From DSYF01 sp041181065 (GTDB lineage: Bacteria; Verrucomicrobiota; Verrucomicrobiia; Limisphaerales; DSYF01): a stretch of DNA of 9,597 bases. The stretch spans positions 1 through 9,597 of the forward strand of contig JBEGQI010000012.1 in the NCBI GenBank assembly GCA_041181065.1, given 5' to 3'. Below, in pieces: positions 1 through 6,521 of the stretch (the stretch's first letter is position 1; every line of letters starts with the position of its first letter). The position numbers and the translations under genes were made by a program. The notes beneath the pieces are model-generated. The model saw nothing but the letters and a program-made list of their open reading frames with translations. It had not been told where the DNA came from and did no database searches.

Positions 1-16
1 CCAGCCAAACCAACGC

Positions 17-1435
17 ATGCCCCTTCCAATCTTGAACGTCGCGCAGATGCGCGATTGGGAATCCGCCACGTGGGCCACCGGCCAAACGGAAGCCGAAGTC
101 ATCCGTCGCGTGGGTCAGGCCGTGGCGCAATGTGCCCGACGTTACACGCAGCCAAATGACGCCATCCTCATCCTCGCGGGCAAAGGCCACAATGGCGACG
201 ACGCCCGCGCTGCTTTACCGCACTTGGCAGAACGCAGAACGCAATGCCTCAACGTCACTGATCCCGCCGCACAACTCGCCGAGCTGTCGGCAGCGTTGGC
301 CGCCCAGCCCGCGCTCGTCATCGATGCGTTGTTCGGGATTGGTTTGAACCGCCCGTTGGACGCTGCATGGCAAAACTTTTTGAACGCGCTCAACGCGGCG
401 CAGGTTCGGGTGTTGTCGGTGGACGTGCCGTCCGGTTTGAATGCAGATACGGGCGCGAACTTCGGGACGGCAGTGCAAGCAACCATGACGCTCGCTGTCG
501 GTGCGCCCAAGGTTGGGTTGCTCACGCAGCCTGCATTGCCGCATGTCGGTCGGCTGGAAGTCGCCCACGACGTCGGCTTGAACGCGCCACCTCGCGAACT
601 TTCAACCGAACTCGAATGGGTTCAGCCCCAGGACTTCATCGGCTACCCGCCCGCGCGACCAGCGGCAGCGCACAAAGGCGACTTTGGTCATCTGGCCATC
701 ATCGCGGGCAGTCTCGGTTATCACGGCGCGGCAGTGTTGGCGGCGCGCGGCGCTCAACGAGCTGGCACGGGCTTGGTCACCGTGCATACGTTGCCCGATG
801 TGTATCACGCCATCGCGTCGCAATTGGCCGGGCCCATGGTGCGCCTCTGGAATGCCGAGGCGCCACTCGTGGCGAAGCGCGACGCGTTGCTCATCGGGCC
901 AGGACTGGCCGCGCCCGAGGCCAACGAGGAGTTCAACAAGCTCACGCGAAAATTGTGGCGCGATGAATCGATCCCCGTCGTTGTCGATGCCAGCGCGCTC
1001 GACTGGGTGCCGATGGACCCGGTGCCGAAGGGCGCCGTCCGTGTGCTCACGCCACATCCTGGTGAAGCGGCGCGGCTGCTCAAACTTTCGGTCGCACAAA
1101 TCCAAGCCGACCGAACGCGAGCCGTGCGGGAAATCTCCACGCGCTTCGGCAACTGCTGGGTCGTGCTCAAGGGACATCAGACCCTCATCGGTCGCAGCGG
1201 CGGCGTCATGGCGGTGAACAGCGCCGGCGATCCTCGGCTGGCCCAAGGCGGCAGCGGCGACGTGCTGGCAGGCTTCATCGCTGGATTGCTCGCGCAGCCT
1301 GCGTTACAACGCGATGTCGCCCGCACGTTGCGTTACGCCGTCTGGCAACACGGTGCGGCAGCGGAGCGGTTGTCAGCGCAACGACCGAACTGGATCGTGG
1401 AGGAACTGGCGGAAGAACTCGGCCGGGCGAGTTGA
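17..1435 (+). CDS. nnr: Bifunctional NAD(P)H-hydrate epimerase / ADP- (or ATP-) dependent NAD(P)H-hydrate dehydratase
   Basis: Repairs hydrated NADH and NADPH (NAD(P)HX) in the cytoplasm: the N-terminal half epimerises the R and S forms and the C-terminal half dehydrates S-NAD(P)HX using a nucleotide. The 472-residue length fits the fused form. Epimerase half (about 1-195): nucleotide-binding GKGHNGDD at 55-62, IDALFGIG at 102-109, and VDVPSG at 135-140 with the catalytic-type Asp136. Dehydratase half (about 205-472), ribokinase-like: HKGDFGHL at 219-226, GPGL at 294-297, VDASAL at 323-328, TPHPGE at 345-350, KGH at 385-387, and the anion-hole motif GGSGDVLAG at 411-419. The epimerase loop is usually GNNGGDG; here it is GHNGDDA, which may alter activity. 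The ATG at 17 sits next to the family's usual N-terminus, but I see no Shine-Dalgarno in the 16 bases available. The gene yhbY follows 41 bp downstream on the same strand. Confidence 0.95.
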   Translation: MPLPILNVAQMRDWESATWATGQTEAEVIRRVGQAVAQCARRYTQPNDAILILAGKGHNGDDARAALPHLAERRTQCLNVTDPAAQLAELSAALAAQPALVIDALFGIGLNRPLDAAWQNFLNALNAAQVRVLSVDVPSGLNADTGANFGTAVQATMTLAVGAPKVGLLTQPALPHVGRLEVAHDVGLNAPPRELSTELEWVQPQDFIGYPPARPAAAHKGDFGHLAIIAGSLGYHGAAVLAARGAQRAGTGLVTVHTLPDVYHAIASQLAGPMVRLWNAEAPLVAKRDALLIGPGLAAPEANEEFNKLTRKLWRDESIPVVVDASALDWVPMDPVPKGAVRVLTPHPGEAARLLKLSVAQIQADRTRAVREISTRFGNCWVVLKGHQTLIGRSGGVMAVNSAGDPRLAQGGSGDVLAGFIAGLLAQPALQRDVARTLRYAVWQHGAAAERLSAQRPNWIVEELAEELGRAS

Positions 1436-1476
1436 GTTGAGCTTTCCCGCGCCGGATTCCCTGTTAGCCTGCGGCC

Positions 1477-1776
1477 ATGATGGAACTGACCAACAAACAG
1501 ATCAGCCAGCTCAAGGGCATGGGGCAATTGCTCGAGCCCGTGGTGCGCGTGGGCCATGCGGGCCTGAGCGACGCCTTCATCGCCAGCCTCAATCAAGCCC
1601 TCGACGATCACGAACTCGTGAAGGTCAAGTTCGCCGACTTCAAAGACCAGAAGAAGGAACTCTCCCCCAAGCTTGCTGAACTCACTGGCAGCCGCCTCGT
1701 CATGCGCGTCGGCAACGTAGCTGTGCTTTACCGCCAGCACACCGACCCCGCCAAACGCAAGATCAGCCTCGAATGA
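1477..1776 (+). CDS. yhbY: YhbY-type (CRM domain) RNA-binding protein
   Basis: A 99-residue single-domain CRM protein. In other bacteria YhbY binds pre-50S ribosomal particles and is thought to assist ribosome assembly. The sequence shows the family order: an N-terminal helix with LTNKQISQLKGMGQLLEP, then VRVGHAGLSDAFIASL (about 23-38), where the family has a conserved V-G-(K/H)-x-G-L motif, then the LVKVKF strand, and a C-terminal strand GNVAVLYR. The length matches the family (about 95-105). Two ATG codons lie in tandem (1477 and 1480) and neither has a clear Shine-Dalgarno, so the first Met is not certain. It probably shares a transcript with the NAD(P)HX repair gene 41 bp upstream; the link is positional only. 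Confidence 0.92.
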   Translation: MMELTNKQISQLKGMGQLLEPVVRVGHAGLSDAFIASLNQALDDHELVKVKFADFKDQKKELSPKLAELTGSRLVMRVGNVAVLYRQHTDPAKRKISLE

Positions 1777-1865
1777 GACAGTTAAATTAGTTTGCCGATC
1801 AAGCGAGGCTGTCACGGTCCACCGCAATGAGGCTCAAATCGGCTTGCCCTATGGGAACAAATTGA

Positions 1866-1871
1866 AGAAGG
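1866..1871 (+). promoter_or_regulatory. Ribosome binding site of the GYF_2-domain gene
   Basis: AGAAGG lies 7 nt before the ATG at 1879. It supports that start, which also places the GYF fold (NWYYVENGQQVGP) right at the N-terminus, as is usual for this domain. Confidence 0.6.
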
Positions 1872-1878
1872 CTGAAGC

Positions 1879-2718
1879 ATGAACTGGTATTACGTGGAAA
1901 ATGGGCAACAGGTCGGTCCGATGCCGGAAGCGCAATTGGATGCACTGGCCCAGAACGGCACCATCAACGAAGCCACGTTGGTCTGGTGTGATGGCATGGC
2001 GGATTGGCAACCGCTCTCAGCCGTCCGGCCCAGCGCCGTCAGCCAGTTGCCGCCGGTGTTGCCGCCAATTCTTTCACCATTACCCGTCGCCCCAGAAACG
2101 GTCTGCGTCGAATGCGGCTTGGTTTATGCGCCCGGAGACCTGATCAAATTGAACAACTGCTTCGTTTGCGCAACGTGCAAGCCGAAGTTCATCCAACGCA
2201 TGGCGGAGGGCATCGCGAACCCAAGCATCGCGAAGCAGGTTTGGAAGAGTAAAAAGGAAGTGGTGCTGGGCGATGGCACTCCCCTGCCCGATCGCTGCAT
2301 CTGTTGCAACGAACCTGCGAACGGCTACCGGCTGAAACGCAAGCTGACTTACACTCCGAACCCGCACATGGCTTTGCTCGTCGGCGTGTTGATCTACGCG
2401 ATCATGACCCGCAACCAGCGCAAGCAATCCACGGTGCTGGTCGGCATGTGCGAGAAGCATCGCAGCGCACGCAAACGTGACATCATTCTCGGCCTCTCCG
2501 GTTTCGTCCTCGGCATCGCCGGGCTCTGCGTTGGGGCCGCGTTTGACAATGGCTTCTTTGCCGTCGTCGGTGTGCTCCTGATGATCGGGGGTATCATCCT
2601 CGCCGCGGTTCGCGCGCAGGTCATTAGCGTCTCGAAGATCGAGAACAATATCGTGCGCTTCAAAGGCGCAGGGAAACCGTTTCTCGCAAGCCTGCCGGAC
2701 TGGACCGGGCCGAAGTAA
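1879..2718 (+). CDS. GYF_2 (DUF4339) domain membrane protein with cysteine clusters
   Basis: A 279-residue protein of unknown role. Residues 1-50 form a GYF_2 domain (WYYVENGQQVGPM, then LVWCDGMADWQPLSAV), a fold thought to bind proline-rich peptides. A proline-rich linker follows (55-72, with PPVLPPILSPLP), which could itself be a GYF ligand. Next come Cys pairs that look like a zinc ribbon: C76/C79 and C94/C97/C100. A second cluster is C140/C142/C143 with C191/H194. Hydrophobic segments at about 164-177, 202-222 and 226-246 suggest two or three membrane spans. GYF_2 plus zinc-ribbon plus membrane segments is a common layout in Verrucomicrobiota and Planctomycetota, but no member's function is known to me. 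The gene is 102 bp after yhbY, has its own Shine-Dalgarno, and converges on metX with 12 bp between stops. Confidence 0.85.
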   Translation: MNWYYVENGQQVGPMPEAQLDALAQNGTINEATLVWCDGMADWQPLSAVRPSAVSQLPPVLPPILSPLPVAPETVCVECGLVYAPGDLIKLNNCFVCATCKPKFIQRMAEGIANPSIAKQVWKSKKEVVLGDGTPLPDRCICCNEPANGYRLKRKLTYTPNPHMALLVGVLIYAIMTRNQRKQSTVLVGMCEKHRSARKRDIILGLSGFVLGIAGLCVGAAFDNGFFAVVGVLLMIGGIILAAVRAQVISVSKIENNIVRFKGAGKPFLASLPDWTGPK

Positions 2719-2736
2719 GCCAACCCCGGCTCACTT
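2713..2736. terminator. Hairpin over both stop codons of the convergent GYF and metX genes
   Basis: AAGTAAGCC (2713-2721) can pair with GGCTCACTT (2728-2736) around a 6-nt loop, with one A-C mismatch in nine positions. It covers the TAA of the GYF gene and the TGA of metX, so it could serve both strands. No T-run follows on either side, so it is at best a weak or factor-assisted terminator. Confidence 0.4.
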
Positions 2737-3891
2737 CTCGCCGTTCACGAGCACATGCGCCAAGTGCGGCGCGTAAAGGCGCGGCTCCAGCAGGAATGAA
2801 TCGTGCCCCTTGTCCGTGTGGACAGTGATCCACATGGATTCCACGCCGGACTTCTTGAGCAGTTGCACCAGCTTCGCTTGTTCGTGTGGATGGAACATCA
2901 GGTCTGAGTCCATGCTGAACACCAGCCACTCCTGCTTCTGACAGCGGGCGAACAGGTCGTGAAAATCCGTCGCACCAGCCTCGGCAACGAGGTCGAACCA
3001 TTGCCAGGCATCAAGGATGCGCAGGTAGGAATTCGCGTCGAAACGGCGAACGAACTTCTCGCCCTGATGATGCATGTAACTCTCGACGGGATGATTCATC
3101 TCATACCAGCCATGCGGCGGCTTGTGGCTGACCACCTGCCCGCGCGCACGTTCGCGAAGCGTGTCGAGCGAGACAAAGGTCTTGTGTGCGATGCGCCGCG
3201 CCAGCGCGAGGCCGGTGTCGGGATGCGCCGCATGATAATAATCACCGCCCCGGAAATGCGGGTCGGCTTCGATGGCGGTGACTTGTTCGAAGTTGATGAT
3301 GCGTTGGTAGATGGTCGTCTCCACGCCGGTGCCGATGGGCACGACAATCTTCACGCGATCGGGGTAACGCGTCGCGGTGAGTTGCGTCAGGAAGCCGCCG
3401 ATGGAGGCGCCGACCACGGCGTGCAATTTCTTAACGCCGAGCTGATCCAGCAGCTTCATCTGCGAATCCACGATGTCGCTCATGCGCAACACCGGGAACG
3501 TCGGCCCCCACGGCCGACCAGTCTCCGGGTTCAACGACGATGGTCCAGTTGAGCCATAACAGCCGCCGAGATAATTCGCGCAGATGACGCAAAACTTTTT
3601 CGTGTCGATGGCCTTGCCCGGTCCGATGAATCCTTCCCACCAGCCCTCATGCAATTCCTCCGTCCAGCGATGGTCCACGCCCTGCACCCGTCCGTTCATG
3701 CCGGCGGCGTGCTGGCTGCCGGTCATCGCGTGATAGACGAGGATGACGTTGGAACGGTCCGCGTTCATGCGGCCATACATCTCGTAGGCCAACGTGAACT
3801 GCGCCAGCTTGGCGCCAACGCGTAGCTTGAGCGGGTTCTTCGTGTTGTTGAACTCGAAGAACTGCGTTTTGACTTTTCCAATGCTTACCAT
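2731..3891 (-). CDS. metX: Homoserine O-acetyltransferase (MetX-type alpha/beta hydrolase)
   Basis: Acylates homoserine from acetyl-CoA to O-acetylhomoserine, the committed step toward methionine, in the cytoplasm. The 386-residue length is typical. The fold is alpha/beta hydrolase. Visible elements are the NYLGGCYGSTGPSSLNP stretch at 106-122, the nucleophile elbow VVGASIGG at 159-166 with Ser163, the acid Asp330 in SMDSDLMF, and the base His363 in DKGHDSF, which together give a complete triad. The metY neighbour, which uses O-acetylhomoserine, supports acetyl rather than succinyl transfer, but acyl specificity in this family depends on a few pocket residues that I cannot assign with certainty. 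The start at 3891 has GGAAG 10 nt upstream (3902-3906). The gene lies 95 bp after metY on the same strand, so a metY-metX operon is likely. Confidence 0.94.
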   Translation of the reverse strand: MVSIGKVKTQFFEFNNTKNPLKLRVGAKLAQFTLAYEMYGRMNADRSNVILVYHAMTGSQHAAGMNGRVQGVDHRWTEELHEGWWEGFIGPGKAIDTKKFCVICANYLGGCYGSTGPSSLNPETGRPWGPTFPVLRMSDIVDSQMKLLDQLGVKKLHAVVGASIGGFLTQLTATRYPDRVKIVVPIGTGVETTIYQRIINFEQVTAIEADPHFRGGDYYHAAHPDTGLALARRIAHKTFVSLDTLRERARGQVVSHKPPHGWYEMNHPVESYMHHQGEKFVRRFDANSYLRILDAWQWFDLVAEAGATDFHDLFARCQKQEWLVFSMDSDLMFHPHEQAKLVQLLKKSGVESMWITVHTDKGHDSFLLEPRLYAPHLAHVLVNGEK

Positions 3892-3911
3892 GATTGAACG
3901 ACTTCCGTTGC

Positions 3912-3925
3912 CGGGCCAAAGCCCG
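3912..3925 (-). other. Small GC-rich hairpin in the metY-metX gap
   Basis: CGGGC and GCCCG pair around a 4-nt loop, between metY and the metX ribosome binding site. On the transcript it is flanked by two copies of GCAACGG. It could be a processing or spacing element inside the operon. Five base pairs are easily found by chance in GC-rich DNA, so support is weak. Confidence 0.2.
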
Positions 3926-3986
3926 TTGCGACAATGCCGCGTAATCTACGCGCAATCAGCGGCGCGTCACGAAGGATTTTTGGGGT

Positions 3987-5282
3987 TCACGCCTGCTCGA
4001 GCGCCTGATCCAAATCAGCGATGATGTCGTCGATGTTCTCCAGCCCGATGCTGAGGCGCACCAACTCCGGCGTGATGCCGCCGGCCTTCTGGGCCGCTTC
4101 GCTGAGTTGCGAATGCGTCGTGGTTGCAGGATGAATCGCGAGGCTCTTCGCGTCGCCCACGTTCGCGAGATGCGAGAACAACCTGAGATGATCGATGAAG
4201 TTCTTGCCCGCGGTCGCACCGCCCTTGATGCCGAAGATGACCATCGAGCCGCCCTTGCCGCGGAGATACTTCTTGTTCTTCTCAAACTGCGGATCGTCCG
4301 GCAGGCCGGGGAACTTCACCCACTCGACGCGCTTGTGCGACTTGAGATGCTTCGCCACAGCCAGCGCGTTGTCGCAATGCCGATCCATGCGCAACGGCAA
4401 CGTCTCGATGCCTTGCAGAAACATCCAGGAATTATCCGGCGAGATGCACGCGCCAAGGTTGCGGAGCGGGCCGGTGCGCATGCGAAGGATGAACGCCAAC
4501 GGCTTGAGCGGTTCCGGCAAATCAATCGCCCAGCGCAATCCGTGATAGCTGTTGTCCGGCTGCGTGTAGAGCGGATGCTTACCAGCCGCCCAATTGAAGC
4601 GCCCGCTGTCGATGACGATGCCGCCCAGTCCCACGCCGTGCCCGCCGAGCCATTTCGTCAGCGAATGAACCACAATATCTGCGCCGAAATCAAGAGGCCG
4701 GGTCAGATAAGGAGTGGAGAAGGTGGAGTCCACGATGAGCGGCAAGCCATGCGCTTTGCCAACCTTGGCCACGGCTTCGAGGTCGGTGATTTCCGACGCC
4801 GGATTGGAGACCGTTTCGCAGAACAACGCGCGCGTCTTGGAATCAATCGCCTTCGCGAAGTTTTCCGGGTGGTTCGAATCCACGAACTTCACCGTGATGC
4901 CGAGCGCAGGCAGGATGTCGGCAAACTGTGTATAGGTGCCGCCGTAAAGATTCCGCGCGCTCACGATGTTGTCGCCCGCCGACGCGAGGTTGATGATGGA
5001 GTAGAAGATCGCGCTCGTGCCCGACGCGATGCCGAGCCCGCCCATCTCCGGTGCGCCTTCGAGGAGCGCGACGCGCTTCTCCAACACGTCGGTGGTGGGA
5101 TTCATCAGACGCGTGTAAACGTTGCCGAGTTCCTTCAGCGCAAAAAGATTCGCCGCGTGTTCGGTGTTGCGGAACACGTAGGATGAGGTGCGATAGATCG
5201 GCACCGCGCGTGAGAGGGTCGTGGGTTCGGGCTTGTAGCCACCGTGGAGGCAGAGGGTCTCGAATTTCATGGGATTCGACAT
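3987..5282 (-). CDS. metY: O-acetylhomoserine sulfhydrylase (PLP-dependent)
   Basis: Makes homocysteine from O-acetylhomoserine and sulfide, bypassing cystathionine. From the chosen ATG at 5282 it is 431 residues, matching the 420-440 of the family. Features of Cys/Met-metabolism PLP enzymes: ETLCLHGGY near the N-terminus, YTRLMNPTTDVLE at 56-68, SGTSA at 88-92, NLYGGTY at 111-117 (cofactor-stacking Tyr), VDSTFSTPYL at 184-193 with the pyridine-nitrogen Asp185, HSLTKW at 206-211 with the Schiff-base Lys210, and the substrate-binding VRLSIGLE at 408-415. The reading frame stays open upstream to 5357, but those 25 residues are unlike the family and overlap the divergent CPXCG gene, so I reject them. 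Met5270 is an alternative start. Neither start has a clear Shine-Dalgarno. Confidence 0.95.
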   Translation of the reverse strand: MSNPMKFETLCLHGGYKPEPTTLSRAVPIYRTSSYVFRNTEHAANLFALKELGNVYTRLMNPTTDVLEKRVALLEGAPEMGGLGIASGTSAIFYSIINLASAGDNIVSARNLYGGTYTQFADILPALGITVKFVDSNHPENFAKAIDSKTRALFCETVSNPASEITDLEAVAKVGKAHGLPLIVDSTFSTPYLTRPLDFGADIVVHSLTKWLGGHGVGLGGIVIDSGRFNWAAGKHPLYTQPDNSYHGLRWAIDLPEPLKPLAFILRMRTGPLRNLGACISPDNSWMFLQGIETLPLRMDRHCDNALAVAKHLKSHKRVEWVKFPGLPDDPQFEKNKKYLRGKGGSMVIFGIKGGATAGKNFIDHLRLFSHLANVGDAKSLAIHPATTTHSQLSEAAQKAGGITPELVRLSIGLENIDDIIADLDQALEQA

Positions 5283-5317
5283 TTGGATTGTTTGGAACGA
5301 CAGTTTCGGTGTAACGC

Positions 5318-5322
5318 AGGAA
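5318..5322 (+). promoter_or_regulatory. Ribosome binding site of the CPXCG protein gene
   Basis: AGGAA sits 4 nt before the ATG at 5327 (AGGA core, 5 nt). This good Shine-Dalgarno is part of the reason for calling this very short gene real. Confidence 0.6.
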
Positions 5323-5326
5323 TTGT

Positions 5327-5506
5327 ATGCAAGAAACCGCCACTGTCCAATGTCCATACTGCGGCCAGAATTCTGAGATCGAACTGGACGCCACCGTCAC
5401 GAACCAACGCTTCACGACGGACTGTGAGGTGTGTTGCCGTCCGTTTTCCGTGCACGTCGAGTGCGAACTCGGCGAGGTGTTGAGCATCGAAGCTGGCGAG
5501 GAGTAG
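5327..5506 (+). CDS. CPXCG motif-containing cysteine-rich small protein
   Basis: A 59-residue protein of the CPXCG family (Cys_rich_CPXG), found in many bacteria and without an established function. The N-terminal TVQCPYCGQ holds the CPYCG signature (C9, C12). A second knuckle is CEVCC (C33, C36, C37) followed by RPF, and C46 lies in a third strand. This pattern predicts a zinc-ribbon fold. The rest is acidic, ending IEAGEE. The length matches the family, which is usually 55-70 residues. It is divergent from metY with only 44 bp between start codons, so the two genes must share promoter space or have promoters inside each other's coding sequence. Its stop is 23 bp from the stop of the convergent anchored protein gene. 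Confidence 0.88.
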   Translation: MQETATVQCPYCGQNSEIELDATVTNQRFTTDCEVCCRPFSVHVECELGEVLSIEAGEE

Positions 5507-5529
5507 GCCACAGCCCGCCGGAGCCGTGT

Positions 5530-6249
5530 TCAATTTCGACGCCGACGCAGCCACCAGCCCGCAGCCGCCAGAAGCATCAACACGACACCGATGACTTGCC
5601 AAAGCCACGCAACTGACTTCGCCACCGGTCCGCTCTTTGCCGCTGCAACTGTGGGACTCCGGGGGGACGCAGTGTTAGTTGGAGCGAGGTTCGTCACGCT
5701 TCGCTTCTCCAACAGAGGGCCGAATTCCGCCGACGGAGTGTTTGAAAACAGGACCGACTGCCCCAGCACTTTCAGATTCACCATGTCGAGAACCGTTACG
5801 CCGACGCCGTAAGGCCCATGCTGGCCCAGTGATTTCACAGCGCTTGCGTTCAACCTCAGGCCATCGTGCGTGCTCGGAAACTCCAGATTGAATTTCACAT
5901 GGTCTTCAGCGCCGAGCGTCACGTTCGTGGTAGTGGCAATGAACGTGCCCGGGCCACTACCAAGTTCAAAAAAGCGCCCCGCCTCTTGGCGCAATCGCGG
6001 AAGCAAAGATTGGAACAATGCGGTCTGCTCCGCTTCGTCGCGTGCACGCGGCGCACCGACCAACAGGATCGCAGTGTTGAATTCCATTTCGATTTCCACT
6101 GCCGTGCGATTGGTTTCAAGTCGGATCGTCGAGGTGATCTCGAGCGGATCGTGCGCAAAGCAATGCAGAGAGAGGATGAGCAGAAGGACGAGGCTGAACG
6201 CCACCCGACTTCCATCTCTGCGCTTTTTGCATTCGCTACGGTTAAACAT
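5530..6249 (-). CDS. Exported protein with C-terminal membrane anchor, unknown function
   Basis: A 239-residue protein that I cannot assign to a family. The N-terminus is a long signal peptide: a basic n-region (KKRRDGSR), a hydrophobic core at about 16-29, and probable cleavage after HCFA at residue 32, leaving a mature start HDPLEITS. The mature domain (33-185) is predicted to be beta-rich, with short strands such as TIRLETN, AVEIEMEF and VKFNLEF. A Pro/Ala/Ser/Thr-rich linker (186-210) follows, then one hydrophobic helix (213-234) and RRRRN. This is a sortase-like or exosortase-like tripartite tail in outline, but I see no LPXTG or PEP motif. The AHDP start and beta-rich domain loosely recall the extracytoplasmic part found before HupE/UreJ membrane modules; that is only a suggestion. 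The Met at 6249 lacks a clear Shine-Dalgarno. Confidence 0.75.
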   Translation of the reverse strand: MFNRSECKKRRDGSRVAFSLVLLLILSLHCFAHDPLEITSTIRLETNRTAVEIEMEFNTAILLVGAPRARDEAEQTALFQSLLPRLRQEAGRFFELGSGPGTFIATTTNVTLGAEDHVKFNLEFPSTHDGLRLNASAVKSLGQHGPYGVGVTVLDMVNLKVLGQSVLFSNTPSAEFGPLLEKRSVTNLAPTNTASPRSPTVAAAKSGPVAKSVAWLWQVIGVVLMLLAAAGWWLRRRRN

Positions 6250-6253
6250 TTTT

Positions 6254-6311
6254 AGGCTCAGTTCGGCAGTAAGTTAATCTGCGTCGGCTCATCGGGATTA
6301 CAACTGAGCCT
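6254..6311 (-). promoter_or_regulatory. 10-bp perfect inverted repeat in the leader of the anchored-protein gene
   Basis: AGGCTCAGTT (6254-6263) and AACTGAGCCT (6302-6311) are exact reverse complements, with 38 nt between them. A smaller stem (GCAG at 6266-6269 with CTGC at 6279-6282) lies inside the loop. On the - strand the structure ends 4 nt before the start codon, where a ribosome binding site would be, and is followed by A residues, not T. It therefore fits a translation-controlling leader structure or an operator better than a terminator for pfkA. Confidence 0.4.
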
Positions 6312-6325
6312 GCCGTCAGCATGGT

Positions 6326-6505
6326 TCAATTCCACGACTTGGATTGTGCTGCGCCGCTACTCATATCTCCAGTTCCGACCGCGAGGAGTGCTTTATAGTT
6401 CCCGTTGCGGGCCTGAAGCAAAAGATCGAAGCCGGTGCGACGAAAAGCCTCGCCGCCAGACTCACAGCCCGCAAAACCCTCGAAGTGACCCATTCCTGCG
6501 CCCAT
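6326..6505 (-). CDS. Possible 59-residue protein downstream of pfkA
   Basis: An open frame of 59 residues starts 16 nt after the pfkA stop. AGGG (6512-6515) lies 6 nt before the ATG, a good Shine-Dalgarno placement. A second in-frame ATG (6493) has AGGA directly against it. The product is Gly-rich at the N-terminus (MGAGMGHFEG), has one Cys (14), and includes a short amphipathic stretch FDLLLQARNGNYKALLAVG (26-44). I do not recognise it. Position and ribosome binding site argue for translation coupled to pfkA; lack of any known family argues against. It may also be chance, or a remnant of a longer protein. It fills most of the 272-bp gap between pfkA and the anchored-protein gene. Confidence 0.33.
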   Translation of the reverse strand: MGAGMGHFEGFAGCESGGEAFRRTGFDLLLQARNGNYKALLAVGTGDMSSGAAQSKSWN

Positions 6506-6521
6506 CGCATGCCCTAGACGG

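Noticed and set aside
1777..1813. Possible terminator after yhbY (GACAG at 1777-1781 with CTGTC at 1809-1813)
   Set aside because: Only five base pairs around a 27-nt loop and no T-run; not better than chance.
2959..3552. 197-residue + strand open frame opposite metX
   Set aside because: Antisense shadow of metX, whose catalytic triad is intact.
4107..5186. 359-residue + strand open frame opposite metY
   Set aside because: It is the Arg/Ala/Glu-rich antisense shadow of metY, which has complete family motifs.
5283..5326. SAM riboswitch upstream of metY
   Set aside because: The gap is too short and none of the conserved SAM aptamer helices is present.
5283..5357. N-terminal extension of metY to 5357
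   Set aside because: The 25 extra residues do not resemble the family N-terminus and overlap the well-supported CPXCG gene.
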